A DNA stretch of 18,572 bases from Candidatus Pelethomonas intestinigallinarum (GCA_018712665.1 DVGP01000273.1:1-18572); one strand, 5' to 3'. Shown: positions 1-7,049, counted from the stretch's first letter. Program-made: numbers and translations. The notes: a model not told the origin generated them from the sequence alone.

Positions 1-836
1 CCAGGCTCCATCTCGCACAGGGGCAGGCGCAGCCGCTCCTCGCAGCGGTCCATCATGGCCAGGGCGGTTTTGACGGGGATGGGGTTCACCTCCCAGAACA
101 GGGCCTCGCAGAGCCGACGGAGCTTCAGCTGGAGCTTGCCGGCGGTGACAAAGTCCCCTTCCAGGCAGGCGTGGGTCAGGGCCCGCATCTCCCTGGGGGC
201 CACGTTGGCGGCCACGGAGATGACCCCCACGCCGCCCAGGAGCATGATGGGAGCGGTCTCGTCGTCGTTGCCGGACCATATGTAGAAGTCCTCCGGGCAC
301 AGCTCCCGGGTCTTCTGGATCAGGGCGAAATCCCCGCTGGCCTCCTTTACCCCTTGGATGTTGGGGTGCCTGGACAGGGCGGCGTAGGTCTCCGCCGCGC
401 ACTTGACCCCGGTGCGGCTGGGGACATTGTAGAGGATCATGGGGCGGTCCACGGCGTCGGCGATGGTCTCGTAGTGGCGGATCAGGCCCCGTTGGGTGGC
501 CTTGTTGTAGAAGGGCGTCACCACCAGCAGGCCGTCCACCCCCGCCAGGGCGGCGTCCTTAGAGAGGGTGATGGCGGTCTCGGTGCTGTTGGCGCCGGTG
601 CCGGCAATCACCGGGACCCGGCCGTCCACCTGCCGCACCACGGTTTCCACGGTCCGCATCCGCTCCACATAGCTCATGGTGGCGGCCTCGCCGGTGGTGC
701 CGCAGACGATGACAGCGTCGGTGCCGCCCTGGAGCTGGAAGTCAATGAGCCGCCGCAGGGCGGCGTAGTCCACGGTCTCGCTGGTGAAGGGCGTGATGAC
801 GGCCACGCCGGAGCCGGTGAATAGGGGCTTCCTCAT
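1..836 (-). CDS. dapA: 4-hydroxy-tetrahydrodipicolinate synthase, C-terminus cut by window edge
   Basis: Condenses pyruvate with aspartate semialdehyde, the first committed step toward diaminopimelate and lysine, in the cytoplasm. Reading the minus strand from the ATG at 836 gives 278 residues before the edge; the family is usually about 290-300, so only the extreme C-terminus is missing. Visible family marks are the GTTGE loop (residues 46-50), the tyrosine of YNVPSRTG (Tyr136), the Schiff-base lysine in VKEASGD (Lys164) and the late motif NPIPVK (251-256). The start is supported by GGGAGGAG about 8 bases upstream. asd, which makes its substrate, lies upstream on the same strand but is separated by a repeat-filled gap and a terminator, so dapA probably relies on its own promoter at 871-899. 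Confidence 0.95.
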   Translation of the reverse strand, partial: MRKPLFTGSGVAVITPFTSETVDYAALRRLIDFQLQGGTDAVIVCGTTGEAATMSYVERMRTVETVVRQVDGRVPVIAGTGANSTETAITLSKDAALAGVDGLLVVTPFYNKATQRGLIRHYETIADAVDRPMILYNVPSRTGVKCAAETYAALSRHPNIQGVKEASGDFALIQKTRELCPEDFYIWSGNDDETAPIMLLGGVGVISVAANVAPREMRALTHACLEGDFVTAGKLQLKLRRLCEALFWEVNPIPVKTALAMMDRCEERLRLPLCEMEP

Positions 837-870
837 GGTGATCTCCTCCCGCTTGCGTCTTCTATATTCC

Positions 871-899
871 AGTATATAGAAACATCTTATGCAATGTAA
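871..899 (-). promoter_or_regulatory. Predicted sigma-A promoter of dapA
   Basis: On the minus strand a -35 TTACAT (894-899) and a -10 TATACT (871-876) are separated by 17 bases. The predicted start is near 864, giving a leader of about 28 bases. A 7-bp inverted repeat, TCTATAT...ATATAGA (861-867 and 874-880), overlaps the -10 and could be an operator; no known regulator is recognised. Confidence 0.6.
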
Positions 900-946
900 C
901 TTTTATTTGTGCTCAGTAAATTGCAAAACATGTCCTATTGTATTAT

Positions 947-1111
947 GTGGGGCCCGAAGGCCCCACACCGCTTTTCGGGGGCTCCGCCCCCGTACCCCGA
1001 CCTACTTTTCTCTCGTGAGAAAAGTAGGCAAAAGCACGCACGGGAGGAGAAACCCTTTCGATGGGGTTTCTCCCCCGTGCCCCCCTCTTCCGCGACGACA
1101 CAAAGGGGGGC
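947..1111 (+). repeat. Hairpin repeat, copy A
   Basis: Successive palindromes are: H0 947-966 (8-bp stem GTGGGGCC, CGAA loop); H1 976-992 (7-bp stem CGGGGGC); H2 1001-1028 (perfect 12-bp stem CCTACTTTTCTC, TCGT loop); H3 1038-1080 (about 17 paired bases with one bulged A, top ACCCTTTCGATGGGGT); H4 1079-1086 with 1104-1111 (GCCCCCCT/AGGGGGGC). H1 and its flank to 999 are identical to copy B, as is the 16-base top of H3. The stems of H0, H2 and H3 differ from copy B but remain self-complementary. Confidence 0.75.
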
Positions 1112-1322
1112 GCGCGTCGGCACAAGCTCCGCATCCCTCATCCTGACGCAAGCGTCAGGCTTCGCTCGTTGCGCTGCGCCTCCTTCTTCCTCGGCAAACG
1201 CTACGCTGGTTTGCCTCGGAACGTCCCCTGCGGGGCCGTTTTTTACCGATTCCCGGTGGATTAACCCTGTTCGACGGTGGAAGCGCCTCGCAGAGTTTGG
1301 CGGGGCTGGGGGAGAATCCAAA
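1112..1322. other. Centre of the repeat region, no gene seen
   Basis: This is G/C-rich with short palindromes: CCTGACGC/GCGTCAGG at 1142-1159, GGCAAAC/GTTTGCC at 1193-1215, and a small CCCC-TGC-GGGG hairpin at 1225-1235 followed by six T residues (1239-1244) that resembles a weak terminator on the plus strand. Open frames across it have no start signals and no recognisable protein content. It may be the core of the element or older inserted DNA. Confidence 0.5.
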
Positions 1323-1520
1323 GAGGGGGCCGCAGCCCCCTCATTGGTCGTCGTGGGGGTGGGATCCATAAGGGAGGGACCCCATCGAAAGGGTCCCTCC
1401 CTTATGCGCCTTTTTGGTCACTTTTTCGGCGTCGAAAAAGTGACCCGGGGTACGGGGGCGGAGCCCCCGATAAGCAGCGAATCGCAAAAATTCAGGGAGG
1501 AGGGGAAAACCCCTCCTCCC
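1323..1520 (-). repeat. Hairpin repeat, copy B (inverted relative to copy A)
   Basis: In plus coordinates, from the outer end inward: H0 1495-1520 (perfect 11-bp stem GGGAGGAGGGG, AAAA loop); H1 1453-1469; H2 1416-1445 (perfect 13-bp stem GGTCACTTTTTCG, GCGT loop); H3 1367-1406 (perfect 16-bp stem CATAAGGGAGGGACCC); H4 1323-1342 (8-bp stem GAGGGGGC, CGCA loop). A shared cgacgac stretch also lies between H3 and H4 of both copies. H0 doubles as the asd terminator. Confidence 0.75.
1486..1520 (-). terminator. Rho-independent terminator after asd
   Basis: Starting about 20 bases past the asd stop, the minus strand has a perfect 11-bp hairpin (1495-1520, stem GGGAGGAGGGG) followed by TGAATTTTTG. 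It is the outermost hairpin of repeat copy B, so the repeat appears to supply the asd terminator and to uncouple asd from dapA. Confidence 0.75.
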
Positions 1521-1540
1521 GCACCAGGAGAAATAAAAGA

Positions 1541-2623
1541 TCAGATGTACCCTTCGGCGCACAGCAGTTCCGCCAGGAGCACCGCCCCGCCGGCGGCGCC
1601 CCGGAGGGTGTTGTGGCTGAGGCAGACGAACTTGTAGTCGTACTGTGTGTCCTCCCGCAGCCGGCCGATGGACACGGCCATGCCGTTCTCCAGCATCCGG
1701 TCCAGTTTGGTCTGGGGCCGGTCCGCCTCCTCGAAGTAGTGGAGGAACTGTTTGGGGGCGGAGGGGAGCTGGAGCTCCTGGGCCCTGCCGGAGAAGGCGG
1801 CCCAGTCCGCCTTGATCTGCTCAATGGACGGCTTCTGCCCCTCCTTGAAGGACATGAAGCAGGCGGCCATGTGGCCGTCGGAGCAGGCCACCCGGAAGCA
1901 CTGGGCGGTGATGGAGGGGCCGTCGGCCAAAACAAATTTGCCGTCCTCGATGCTCGCCCACAGCTTCATGGGCTCCCGCTCGCTCTTCTCCTCCTCGCCG
2001 CCGATGTAGGGGATGCAGTTGTCCACCATCTCCGGCCAGCGCTCGAAGGTTTTGCCCGCCCCGGAGATGGCCTGGTAGGTGCAGACCAGGGCTTTTTCCA
2101 GCCCGTACTTCCGCAGGGGGTGCAGGGCGGGGACGTAGGACTGGAGGGAGCAGTTGGACTTCACGGCGATGAAGCCCCGCTTGGTGCCCAGGCGCTTGCG
2201 CTGGCTGTCGATGATGCGGATGTGGTCGGCGTTGATCTCCGGCACCACCATGGGCACATCCTCCGTCCAGCGATGGGCGCTGTTGTTGGACACCACCGGG
2301 CACTCCAATCTGGCGTACTTCTCCTCCAGGGCCCGGATCTCCTCCTTCTTCATGTCCACGGCGCAGAAGACAAAGTCCACCATGGAGGCAATCTTCTCCG
2401 CGTCGGCCTGGGCGTCCAGAACCACGATGCCCTTGGCCTCCTCCGGGATGGGAGTGCCCATGGCCCATCGGGCGGACACCGCCTCCTCATAGGTCTTGCC
2501 GGCGCTCTTGGCGCTGGCGGCGATGGCGGTGAGCTTGAACCAGGGATGGCCCTCCATCAAGGTGACGAAGCGCTGGCCCACCATCCCGGTGCCGCCGATG
2601 ATCCCAACACGGTACTGCTTCAT
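1541..2623 (-). CDS. asd: Aspartate-semialdehyde dehydrogenase
   Basis: Reduces aspartyl phosphate to aspartate semialdehyde with NADPH, feeding lysine/diaminopimelate and threonine/methionine synthesis. The 360-residue protein opens with the nucleotide-binding turn GGTGMVG (10-16). The catalytic cysteine lies in KSNCS (Cys158), and the substrate arginine and catalytic histidine in the stretch from Arg244 to His251 (SDGH). Length and the SNCS context resemble the archaeal/fungal-like branch of the family rather than the E. coli type; this is a judgement by eye. ATG at 2623 is preceded by AGGAGG. It has its own leader of about 160 bases from the promoter at 2792-2819 and a terminator just downstream. 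dapA is the next gene on the strand. Confidence 0.93.
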   Translation of the reverse strand: MKQYRVGIIGGTGMVGQRFVTLMEGHPWFKLTAIAASAKSAGKTYEEAVSARWAMGTPIPEEAKGIVVLDAQADAEKIASMVDFVFCAVDMKKEEIRALEEKYARLECPVVSNNSAHRWTEDVPMVVPEINADHIRIIDSQRKRLGTKRGFIAVKSNCSLQSYVPALHPLRKYGLEKALVCTYQAISGAGKTFERWPEMVDNCIPYIGGEEEKSEREPMKLWASIEDGKFVLADGPSITAQCFRVACSDGHMAACFMSFKEGQKPSIEQIKADWAAFSGRAQELQLPSAPKQFLHYFEEADRPQTKLDRMLENGMAVSIGRLREDTQYDYKFVCLSHNTLRGAAGGAVLLAELLCAEGYI

Positions 2624-2690
2624 GATGCATTGCCTCCTATATACTACAAAAATGGTCAGGGGAAGGGGAGGAAAACTGTCGAATCACGCC

Positions 2691-2719
2691 TTGAAAATCC
2701 CCTTGTCCCCGTGTATACT
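2691..2719 (+). promoter_or_regulatory. Predicted sigma-A promoter driving the spoIID-like gene and queA
   Basis: TTGAAA (2691-2696) and TATACT (2714-2719) are separated by exactly 17 bases. Transcription would start near 2726, giving a leader of about 120 bases. It lies inside the asd 5' leader and points toward the asd promoter. A SpoIID-type gene is often driven by a sporulation sigma factor; no convincing sigma-E site was seen here. Confidence 0.6.
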
Positions 2720-2745
2720 ATAACAAATCATGCCTGTGTCTTGTT

Positions 2746-2787
2746 ACATTCCTCTCACCCGCGTATCCTGACCACGGGGAGGAATGT
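2746..2787. other. Inverted repeat in the divergent asd/spoIID leader
   Basis: ACATTCCTC (2746-2754) and GAGGAATGT (2779-2787) are a perfect 9-bp inverted repeat, with an inner CCCG/CGGG pair (2758-2761, 2775-2778). It would form a hairpin in both divergent transcripts and sits almost exactly at the predicted 5' end of the asd mRNA (about 2785). It could stabilise the asd transcript or be a regulator site. No T-box or lysine riboswitch core was recognised in the leader. Confidence 0.55.
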
Positions 2788-2791
2788 TGTC

Positions 2792-2819
2792 ATCATACCA
2801 CATTTTTTCCACGTGTCAA
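2792..2819 (-). promoter_or_regulatory. Predicted sigma-A promoter of asd
   Basis: On the minus strand a perfect -35 TTGACA (2814-2819) and -10 TATGAT (2792-2797) are spaced 16 bases apart, with a TGTGG -16 element immediately before the -10 (2798-2802). The predicted start is near 2785, giving a leader of about 160 bases. Confidence 0.75.
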
Positions 2820-2846
2820 GAGCTTTTGTCCATATATGGAGGATAG

Positions 2847-4541
2847 ATGAAAAAATTACTTCGGGTTATTTGCCTGTGTTTTTTCACCGCGGTCATTTTG
2901 ACCGCGGGTGCCTTTGCGTCGGAGAACACCCTGAAGGTGGGCCTCTACTACGGCAGCAGCGCCCTCTTTTCCGCCAACCTGCAAAACTACCAGGGTTCCG
3001 GCTATGAGCTGGGGTGGTTCGACGAGGAGAGCCGGGAGTTTTATTACGTCGGCTATCTCACGGAGGAGAAGATCTCCATGACCGTCGACGGCAATATCTA
3101 CATCAGCGGCGGGTCCTACTACGCGGATCCCCCGGCGGCGGCGGACGCCGAGGTGGGGGGCTACCACGTCCAGCTGGACGACGCCTTTGAGACTTTTGAG
3201 GAGGCGCGGTACGCGGCGGACCAGTTTTCCGGGGCTTTCCCGGCCTACATCAACGGGACTTACCGGGTCCGGGTAGGGGATTATCTTACCCGTGCGGAGG
3301 CGGAGATCGCCGCCGCCACCTACGAGACCTACACATGGTATGATATGTACGGCGGCGTCCACGAATTCTCCGGAGCCGCCGCGGCGCCCAGCGCCACCGG
3401 CGTGACCATCACTGTCACCACCACGGATCAGGTCCTGTTTGAATTCGACTGCTCCGGGGCAAGATCTCTGGGGATCATGCCCGACGGCAGGGGGCAGGAG
3501 GCGGTCACCTGGTTCAAGGGCTACAAGTGGTACGGTGGCTTTGAGTACCGGCGGAGCACCGGCGGCAGCATCAATGTCATCAACGTGGTGGACATTGACG
3601 ACTATGTCAAAGGGGTCCTGCCCTACGAGATGGCCCCGGAGTGGCCCCTGGAGGCCCTGAAAGCCCAGGCGGTCTGCGCCCGGACCTATGCCCTGTGGCA
3701 GAGCAAGCACTACGCCAGCTACAAGTTCGACGTGTGCAACACCACGGACTGCCAGGTCTACTACGGTCTGAACCAGGCCAGTCCGCTGACGGACCGGGCG
3801 GCGGAGGAGACCGCCGGGGTGGTGATCACCTATGACGGGGCCTACGCCGAGACCTACTACTGCTCCAGCAACGGCGGGGCCAGCGAGAGCTCGGGGAACG
3901 TGTGGATTACGGACCTGCCCTATCTGGTGGGGAAGGAGGACCCCTACGAGGGGACCATCTCCATCCCCGGCTACCGCTGGTCCGTCAGCTACACCTGGGA
4001 CCAGCTCACCCGGGTGCTCCAGAGCAAGGGCTACAGCATCGGCTCTGTCCGGGACGCCTATGTCTCCCGGACCACCCCCACGGGGAACGTGGCGGAGATC
4101 ACTTTCGTGGATGACAGCGGGGACGCGCTCCGGGTTACCGGCGAGACCTGCCGCACCGTCTTTTACACCACCCTCTTCGGGGAGACCAAGTCGGTGCGCA
4201 GCATGCGCTTTTTCATCACCGGCGGCAGCGGGGGGAGCGGCGTTGCCGTGAACGAGGGCGGGACCCTGCCGGGCCTGGACGGCGTGTACGCCGTCACCGG
4301 CGGCGGGCTGGCCCAGCTCCCGGGGGACGATGTGTACGTCGTCACCTCCGGCGGCGTCTCCCGGCTGGAGCCGGAGCAGGGGAGTGCCTCAGCCGGAGGC
4401 ATCACCATCACCGGCACGGGCCTGGGCCACAACGTGGGTATGAGCCAGTACGGCGCCAGGGCCATGGCGGAGCTTGGCTACACCTACGAGGACATTTTGT
4501 ACTTCTATTTCACCGGCATTGAGCTGGAAAGGATACGGTAA
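2847..4541 (+). CDS. Exported SpoIID/LytB-domain protein with SPOR-like region
   Basis: A 564-residue protein with a signal peptide (residues 1-24, probable cleavage after AFA). A SPOR-like segment at about 105-157 is likely to bind peptidoglycan. The SpoIID/LytB domain follows; it is a glycan-strand lytic transglycosylase domain used in engulfment and related wall processing. Its key motif LPYEM-(3)-WP-(2)-ALKAQA (258-275) carries the predicted catalytic Glu261, and the C-terminal GHNVGMSQYGA is typical. A glycine-rich insertion of about 65 residues separates the core from that last motif, and the protein is clearly longer than B. subtilis SpoIID (roughly 340 residues). ATG is preceded by GGAGG. 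queA starts 5 bases after the stop. It may be SpoIID itself or a vegetative/germination paralogue, so no symbol is given. Confidence 0.88.
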   Translation: MKKLLRVICLCFFTAVILTAGAFASENTLKVGLYYGSSALFSANLQNYQGSGYELGWFDEESREFYYVGYLTEEKISMTVDGNIYISGGSYYADPPAAADAEVGGYHVQLDDAFETFEEARYAADQFSGAFPAYINGTYRVRVGDYLTRAEAEIAAATYETYTWYDMYGGVHEFSGAAAAPSATGVTITVTTTDQVLFEFDCSGARSLGIMPDGRGQEAVTWFKGYKWYGGFEYRRSTGGSINVINVVDIDDYVKGVLPYEMAPEWPLEALKAQAVCARTYALWQSKHYASYKFDVCNTTDCQVYYGLNQASPLTDRAAEETAGVVITYDGAYAETYYCSSNGGASESSGNVWITDLPYLVGKEDPYEGTISIPGYRWSVSYTWDQLTRVLQSKGYSIGSVRDAYVSRTTPTGNVAEITFVDDSGDALRVTGETCRTVFYTTLFGETKSVRSMRFFITGGSGGSGVAVNEGGTLPGLDGVYAVTGGGLAQLPGDDVYVVTSGGVSRLEPEQGSASAGGITITGTGLGHNVGMSQYGARAMAELGYTYEDILYFYFTGIELERIR

Positions 4542-4546
4542 TTCCA

Positions 4547-5620
4547 TTGAAAACACATGACTTTTATTTTGATCTGCCCCAGGAGCTTATCGCCCAGACG
4601 CCTCTGGAGCGGCGGGACGCCTCCCGCCTGCTGACTCTGGACAAGGTGACGGGGGCCTGGTCCCACCGGCACTTCCACGAGCTGCCCGACCTGCTGCGGC
4701 CCGGGGACTGCCTCATCATGAACGACAGCCGGGTGCTGCCCGCCCGGCTCCTGGGCAGCCGTCTCCACAGCGACGGGACGGCCGGCGGGGCGGCGGAGGT
4801 GCTGCTGCTCATTGACCGGGGGAACAACGTGTGGGAGTGTCTGGTCCGCCCGGGGAAGAAGCTGCGGACCGGCGCCCGGGTCTCCTTCGGGGACGGGGAG
4901 CTGGTGGGCGAGGTCGTTGGGGAGGTGGAGGGCGGCAACCGCCTGGTCCGCTTCACCTACCAGGGCATCTTTCTGGAGGTTTTGGAGCGGCTGGGGCGGA
5001 TGCCCCTGCCCCCCTACATCAAAGAGGAGCTCCAGGACCAGGGGCGGTACCAGACCGTCTACGCCAAGCACGACGGCTCCGCCGCCGCCCCCACCGCCGG
5101 GCTCCACTTCACCCGGGAGCTGATGGACCGGGTGGAGTCCATGGGCGTCCCCATCGGCTATGTGACCCTCCATGTGGGCCTGGGCACCTTCCGCCCGGTG
5201 AAGGAGGAGGACATCCTGGACCACGATATGCACAGCGAGTACTGCGTCATCCCCCAGGAGACGGCGGACCTCATCAACCGCACCAAGGCCGCCGGGGGCC
5301 GGGTCATCTGCGTGGGCACTACCTCCTGCCGGACCATCGAGAGCTGGGCGGCGGAGGACGGGCATATGGAGGCCAAGGCGGGCTGGACCAACATCTTCAT
5401 CTACCCCGGCTACCGCTTCAAGGTCATGGACGGCCTTATCACCAACTTTCACCTGCCGGAGAGCACCCTCATCATGCTGGTCTCCGCCCTGGCGGGCCGG
5501 GAGCACATCCTGGCCGCCTATGAGGAGGCGGTCCGGGAGCGGTACCGCTTTTTCTCATTTGGAGACGCGATGTTTATTGCCGATGGCTTCCCGGAGAGCG
5601 GACAGGAGATGCCGGTATGA
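4547..5620 (+). CDS. queA: S-adenosylmethionine:tRNA ribosyltransferase-isomerase
   Basis: Transfers and isomerises the ribose of S-adenosylmethionine onto preQ1 at the tRNA wobble position, forming epoxyqueuosine. The 357-residue length is normal. Family motifs visible are FDLPQELIAQTPLE (8-21), MNDSRVLPARL (58-68), PTAGLHFT (182-189), HVGLGTFRPV (209-218), VGTTSCRTIES (256-266) and TNFHLPESTL (299-308). The start is TTG at 4547: translation from it gives the conserved MKTxDF beginning, and no ATG or GTG fits the frame. The AAAGGA upstream is rather distant (about 13 bases), suggesting modest or coupled initiation after the spoIID-like gene. The stop overlaps the next start (ATGA). Confidence 0.95.
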   Translation: MKTHDFYFDLPQELIAQTPLERRDASRLLTLDKVTGAWSHRHFHELPDLLRPGDCLIMNDSRVLPARLLGSRLHSDGTAGGAAEVLLLIDRGNNVWECLVRPGKKLRTGARVSFGDGELVGEVVGEVEGGNRLVRFTYQGIFLEVLERLGRMPLPPYIKEELQDQGRYQTVYAKHDGSAAAPTAGLHFTRELMDRVESMGVPIGYVTLHVGLGTFRPVKEEDILDHDMHSEYCVIPQETADLINRTKAAGGRVICVGTTSCRTIESWAAEDGHMEAKAGWTNIFIYPGYRFKVMDGLITNFHLPESTLIMLVSALAGREHILAAYEEAVRERYRFFSFGDAMFIADGFPESGQEMPV

Positions 5621-5988
5621 TATTTGAAAAAGTTGACTGTGGGAAAGCCAGTGCCGTTGTCGTAACCAGCGACACAAAGGTGATCACAGACGTCGGTTCC
5701 GCCCTGGATCTGCTCATGTCCGCCAAGTTTGAGGCCGGGACAAAGAATATTATCCTTGATAAAACGTACATCACCGAAGATTTTTTCGTTCTGAGCAGCG
5801 GCCTGGCGGGAGAAATCCTTCAAAAGTATGTCAATTACGGCGGAAAGCTCGCGATATACGGAGATTTTTCGCGCTATACCAGCAAGCCTCTGAAGGATTT
5901 TATCTATGAGAGCAACAAGGGGAAGGATGTTTTCTTTGTTGCGACCAGGGATGATGCCATTGGGAGGATGAGGGCCGCTCTTTCGTGA
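5617..5988 (+). CDS. DUF4180-family protein
   Basis: A 123-residue soluble protein matching the DUF4180 pattern as I recall it: ITDVGSALDLL near residue 23, an EDFF segment near 54, GLAGEILQKYVNYGGKLAI around 62-80, then YTSKPLKDFIYESNKGKDVFF. No biochemical function is established that I know of. Base composition is clearly lower in G+C than its neighbours (by eye about half, against roughly two thirds), with many AAA, TTT, ATA and GAA codons, which suggests recent acquisition. Its ATG overlaps the queA stop, so it has been fitted neatly behind queA, and a non-coding stretch of about 100 bases follows it. Confidence 0.85.
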   Translation: MIFEKVDCGKASAVVVTSDTKVITDVGSALDLLMSAKFEAGTKNIILDKTYITEDFFVLSSGLAGEILQKYVNYGGKLAIYGDFSRYTSKPLKDFIYESNKGKDVFFVATRDDAIGRMRAALS

Positions 5989-6089
5989 GGAGGCTTCTCT
6001 CTGCGGGCTTGGGCCCAGCTTTTGACCCATTTCCACGGTGACAGCGCGAAGCGGCGGAAGAAAAATTCGGAGAAAAGGAGAGACGCCTT

Positions 6090-7046
6090 ATGGAGATCAA
6101 GCGTGTGGCCCTTGTGGGCCTTGGGGCCATCGGCTCCTATCTGGCTCCCCGGCTGGAGGCGGCCCTGGGCCATGGAAATTTCCTGGTGGTCGCCTCGGGG
6201 GAGCGCCGGGCGCGGCTGGAGCGTGAGGGAACCGTCATCAACGGCGAGACCTATCACTTCACTGTGGCCGACCCGGCGGAGGGCGCCGTCCTACCGGCGG
6301 ACCTGGTGATCTTCGCCGTCAAGTGGCCACAGCTGGCCCAGGCGGTGGAGGACGTCCGCCCCCTGGTGGGGGAGGATACGGCGCTGCTGTCCCTGCTCAA
6401 CGGCGTGGAGAGCGAGGAGGTCCTGGCCCGTGCCTACGGCTGGGACCAGGTGCTCTACGGCCTGATCCGCGTCTCCTCCAAGCGGGAGGGCCACGCGGTG
6501 GCCTTTGATCCCGGGGCGGGGTGTATCTTTTTTGGGGAGAAGCGCAACGCGCCTCCCTATACTCCGCGGGTGGCGGCCATAGCGGCGCTGTTTGACCGGG
6601 CCGGCATCCGCTGCCAGATCTCCGAGGATATGGTCAAGGAGGTCTGGCTGAAGTTCTGCACCAACATCGGGGAGAATATGACCTCCGCCGTCATCGGGAA
6701 CTGGTACGGGACCTGGCGGCGCAGCGAGCACGCTGTCTACACCCGCCGGGCCGCCTATTTGGAGGTCCTGGCCCTGGCGGAGAAGCTGGACGTCTCCATC
6801 ACCGAGGAGGAGGTCCTGGGAAAGCTGTCCACCACGACTCCCTTCTACAACAAGCCCTCCACCCGTCAGGACATCGAGGCCCGCCGCCCCACGGAGGTGG
6901 ACATGTTCTCCGGCGCGGTGGTGCGCATGGGCCGGGAGCTTGGCGTTCCCACGCCGGTGAACGAGTGGCTCTACCACGCCATCCGCCTGATCGAGGAGAT
7001 GAACGCCGGGGCGCTGGAGCTGCCCGGCGGAGGAGAGGGGGCGTAG
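6090..7046 (+). CDS. Ketopantoate reductase family protein (2-dehydropantoate 2-reductase)
   Basis: A 318-residue NADPH-dependent reductase of the PanE/ApbA family, which in pantothenate synthesis converts ketopantoate to pantoate. The Rossmann turn GLGAIGS is at 10-16 and AVKW at 76-79. The catalytic lysine lies in EVWLKFCTNIGEN (Lys187). The C-terminal signature SxRQDIEARRPTEVDMxSG near residues 270-288 and GVPTPVNE (about 297-304) fit the family. ATG is preceded by AAGGAGA. Many bacteria carry several paralogues acting on other 2-keto acids, so panE is not assigned, although coaE, a later CoA-pathway gene, is in the same run. It is followed after 3 bases by a small membrane-protein gene. 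Confidence 0.88.
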   Translation: MEIKRVALVGLGAIGSYLAPRLEAALGHGNFLVVASGERRARLEREGTVINGETYHFTVADPAEGAVLPADLVIFAVKWPQLAQAVEDVRPLVGEDTALLSLLNGVESEEVLARAYGWDQVLYGLIRVSSKREGHAVAFDPGAGCIFFGEKRNAPPYTPRVAAIAALFDRAGIRCQISEDMVKEVWLKFCTNIGENMTSAVIGNWYGTWRRSEHAVYTRRAAYLEVLALAEKLDVSITEEEVLGKLSTTTPFYNKPSTRQDIEARRPTEVDMFSGAVVRMGRELGVPTPVNEWLYHAIRLIEEMNAGALELPGGGEGA

Positions 7047-7049
7047 TCC

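Larger units (their letters stand above)
947..1520. repeat. Composite hairpin-rich repeat region: two inverted copies around a 211-bp centre
   Basis: This explains nearly all of the 837-1540 gap. No coding sequence with recognisable protein content or proper start signals was found in it. Copy A (947-1111) and copy B (1323-1520) lie in opposite orientation and share a perfect 24-bp block: 976-999 on the plus strand equals 1446-1469 on the minus strand. In both copies the order is a variable hairpin, the conserved G/C hairpin, a variable T-rich palindrome, a longer hairpin with a conserved top, then a G-run hairpin. It could be one element with long subterminal inverted repeats (MITE-like) or two insertions of a dispersed palindromic repeat. 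No transposase is present. Confidence 0.75.

Noticed and set aside
171..824. Long plus-strand open frame opposite dapA
   Set aside because: It is antisense to an unmistakable dapA, has Gly/Pro/His-rich composition typical of high-GC shadow frames, and lacks a ribosome binding site.
935..1369. Open frames on both strands within the repeat region
   Set aside because: They consist of hairpin repeat sequence, have no start signals, and give Arg/Pro/Gly-rich translations.
947..1520. CRISPR array
   Set aside because: Only two inverted, diverged copies exist, with no regular direct repeats, spacers or cas genes.
2836..2850. Four-codon upstream reading frame ending over the spoIID-like start
   Set aside because: Its ATG overlaps the ribosome binding site of the real gene and has no site of its own; likely chance.
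1277..3007. 576-codon plus-strand open frame across the repeat, asd and the leader
   Set aside because: It runs opposite asd and through hairpin repeats; the translation is low-complexity and matches no family.
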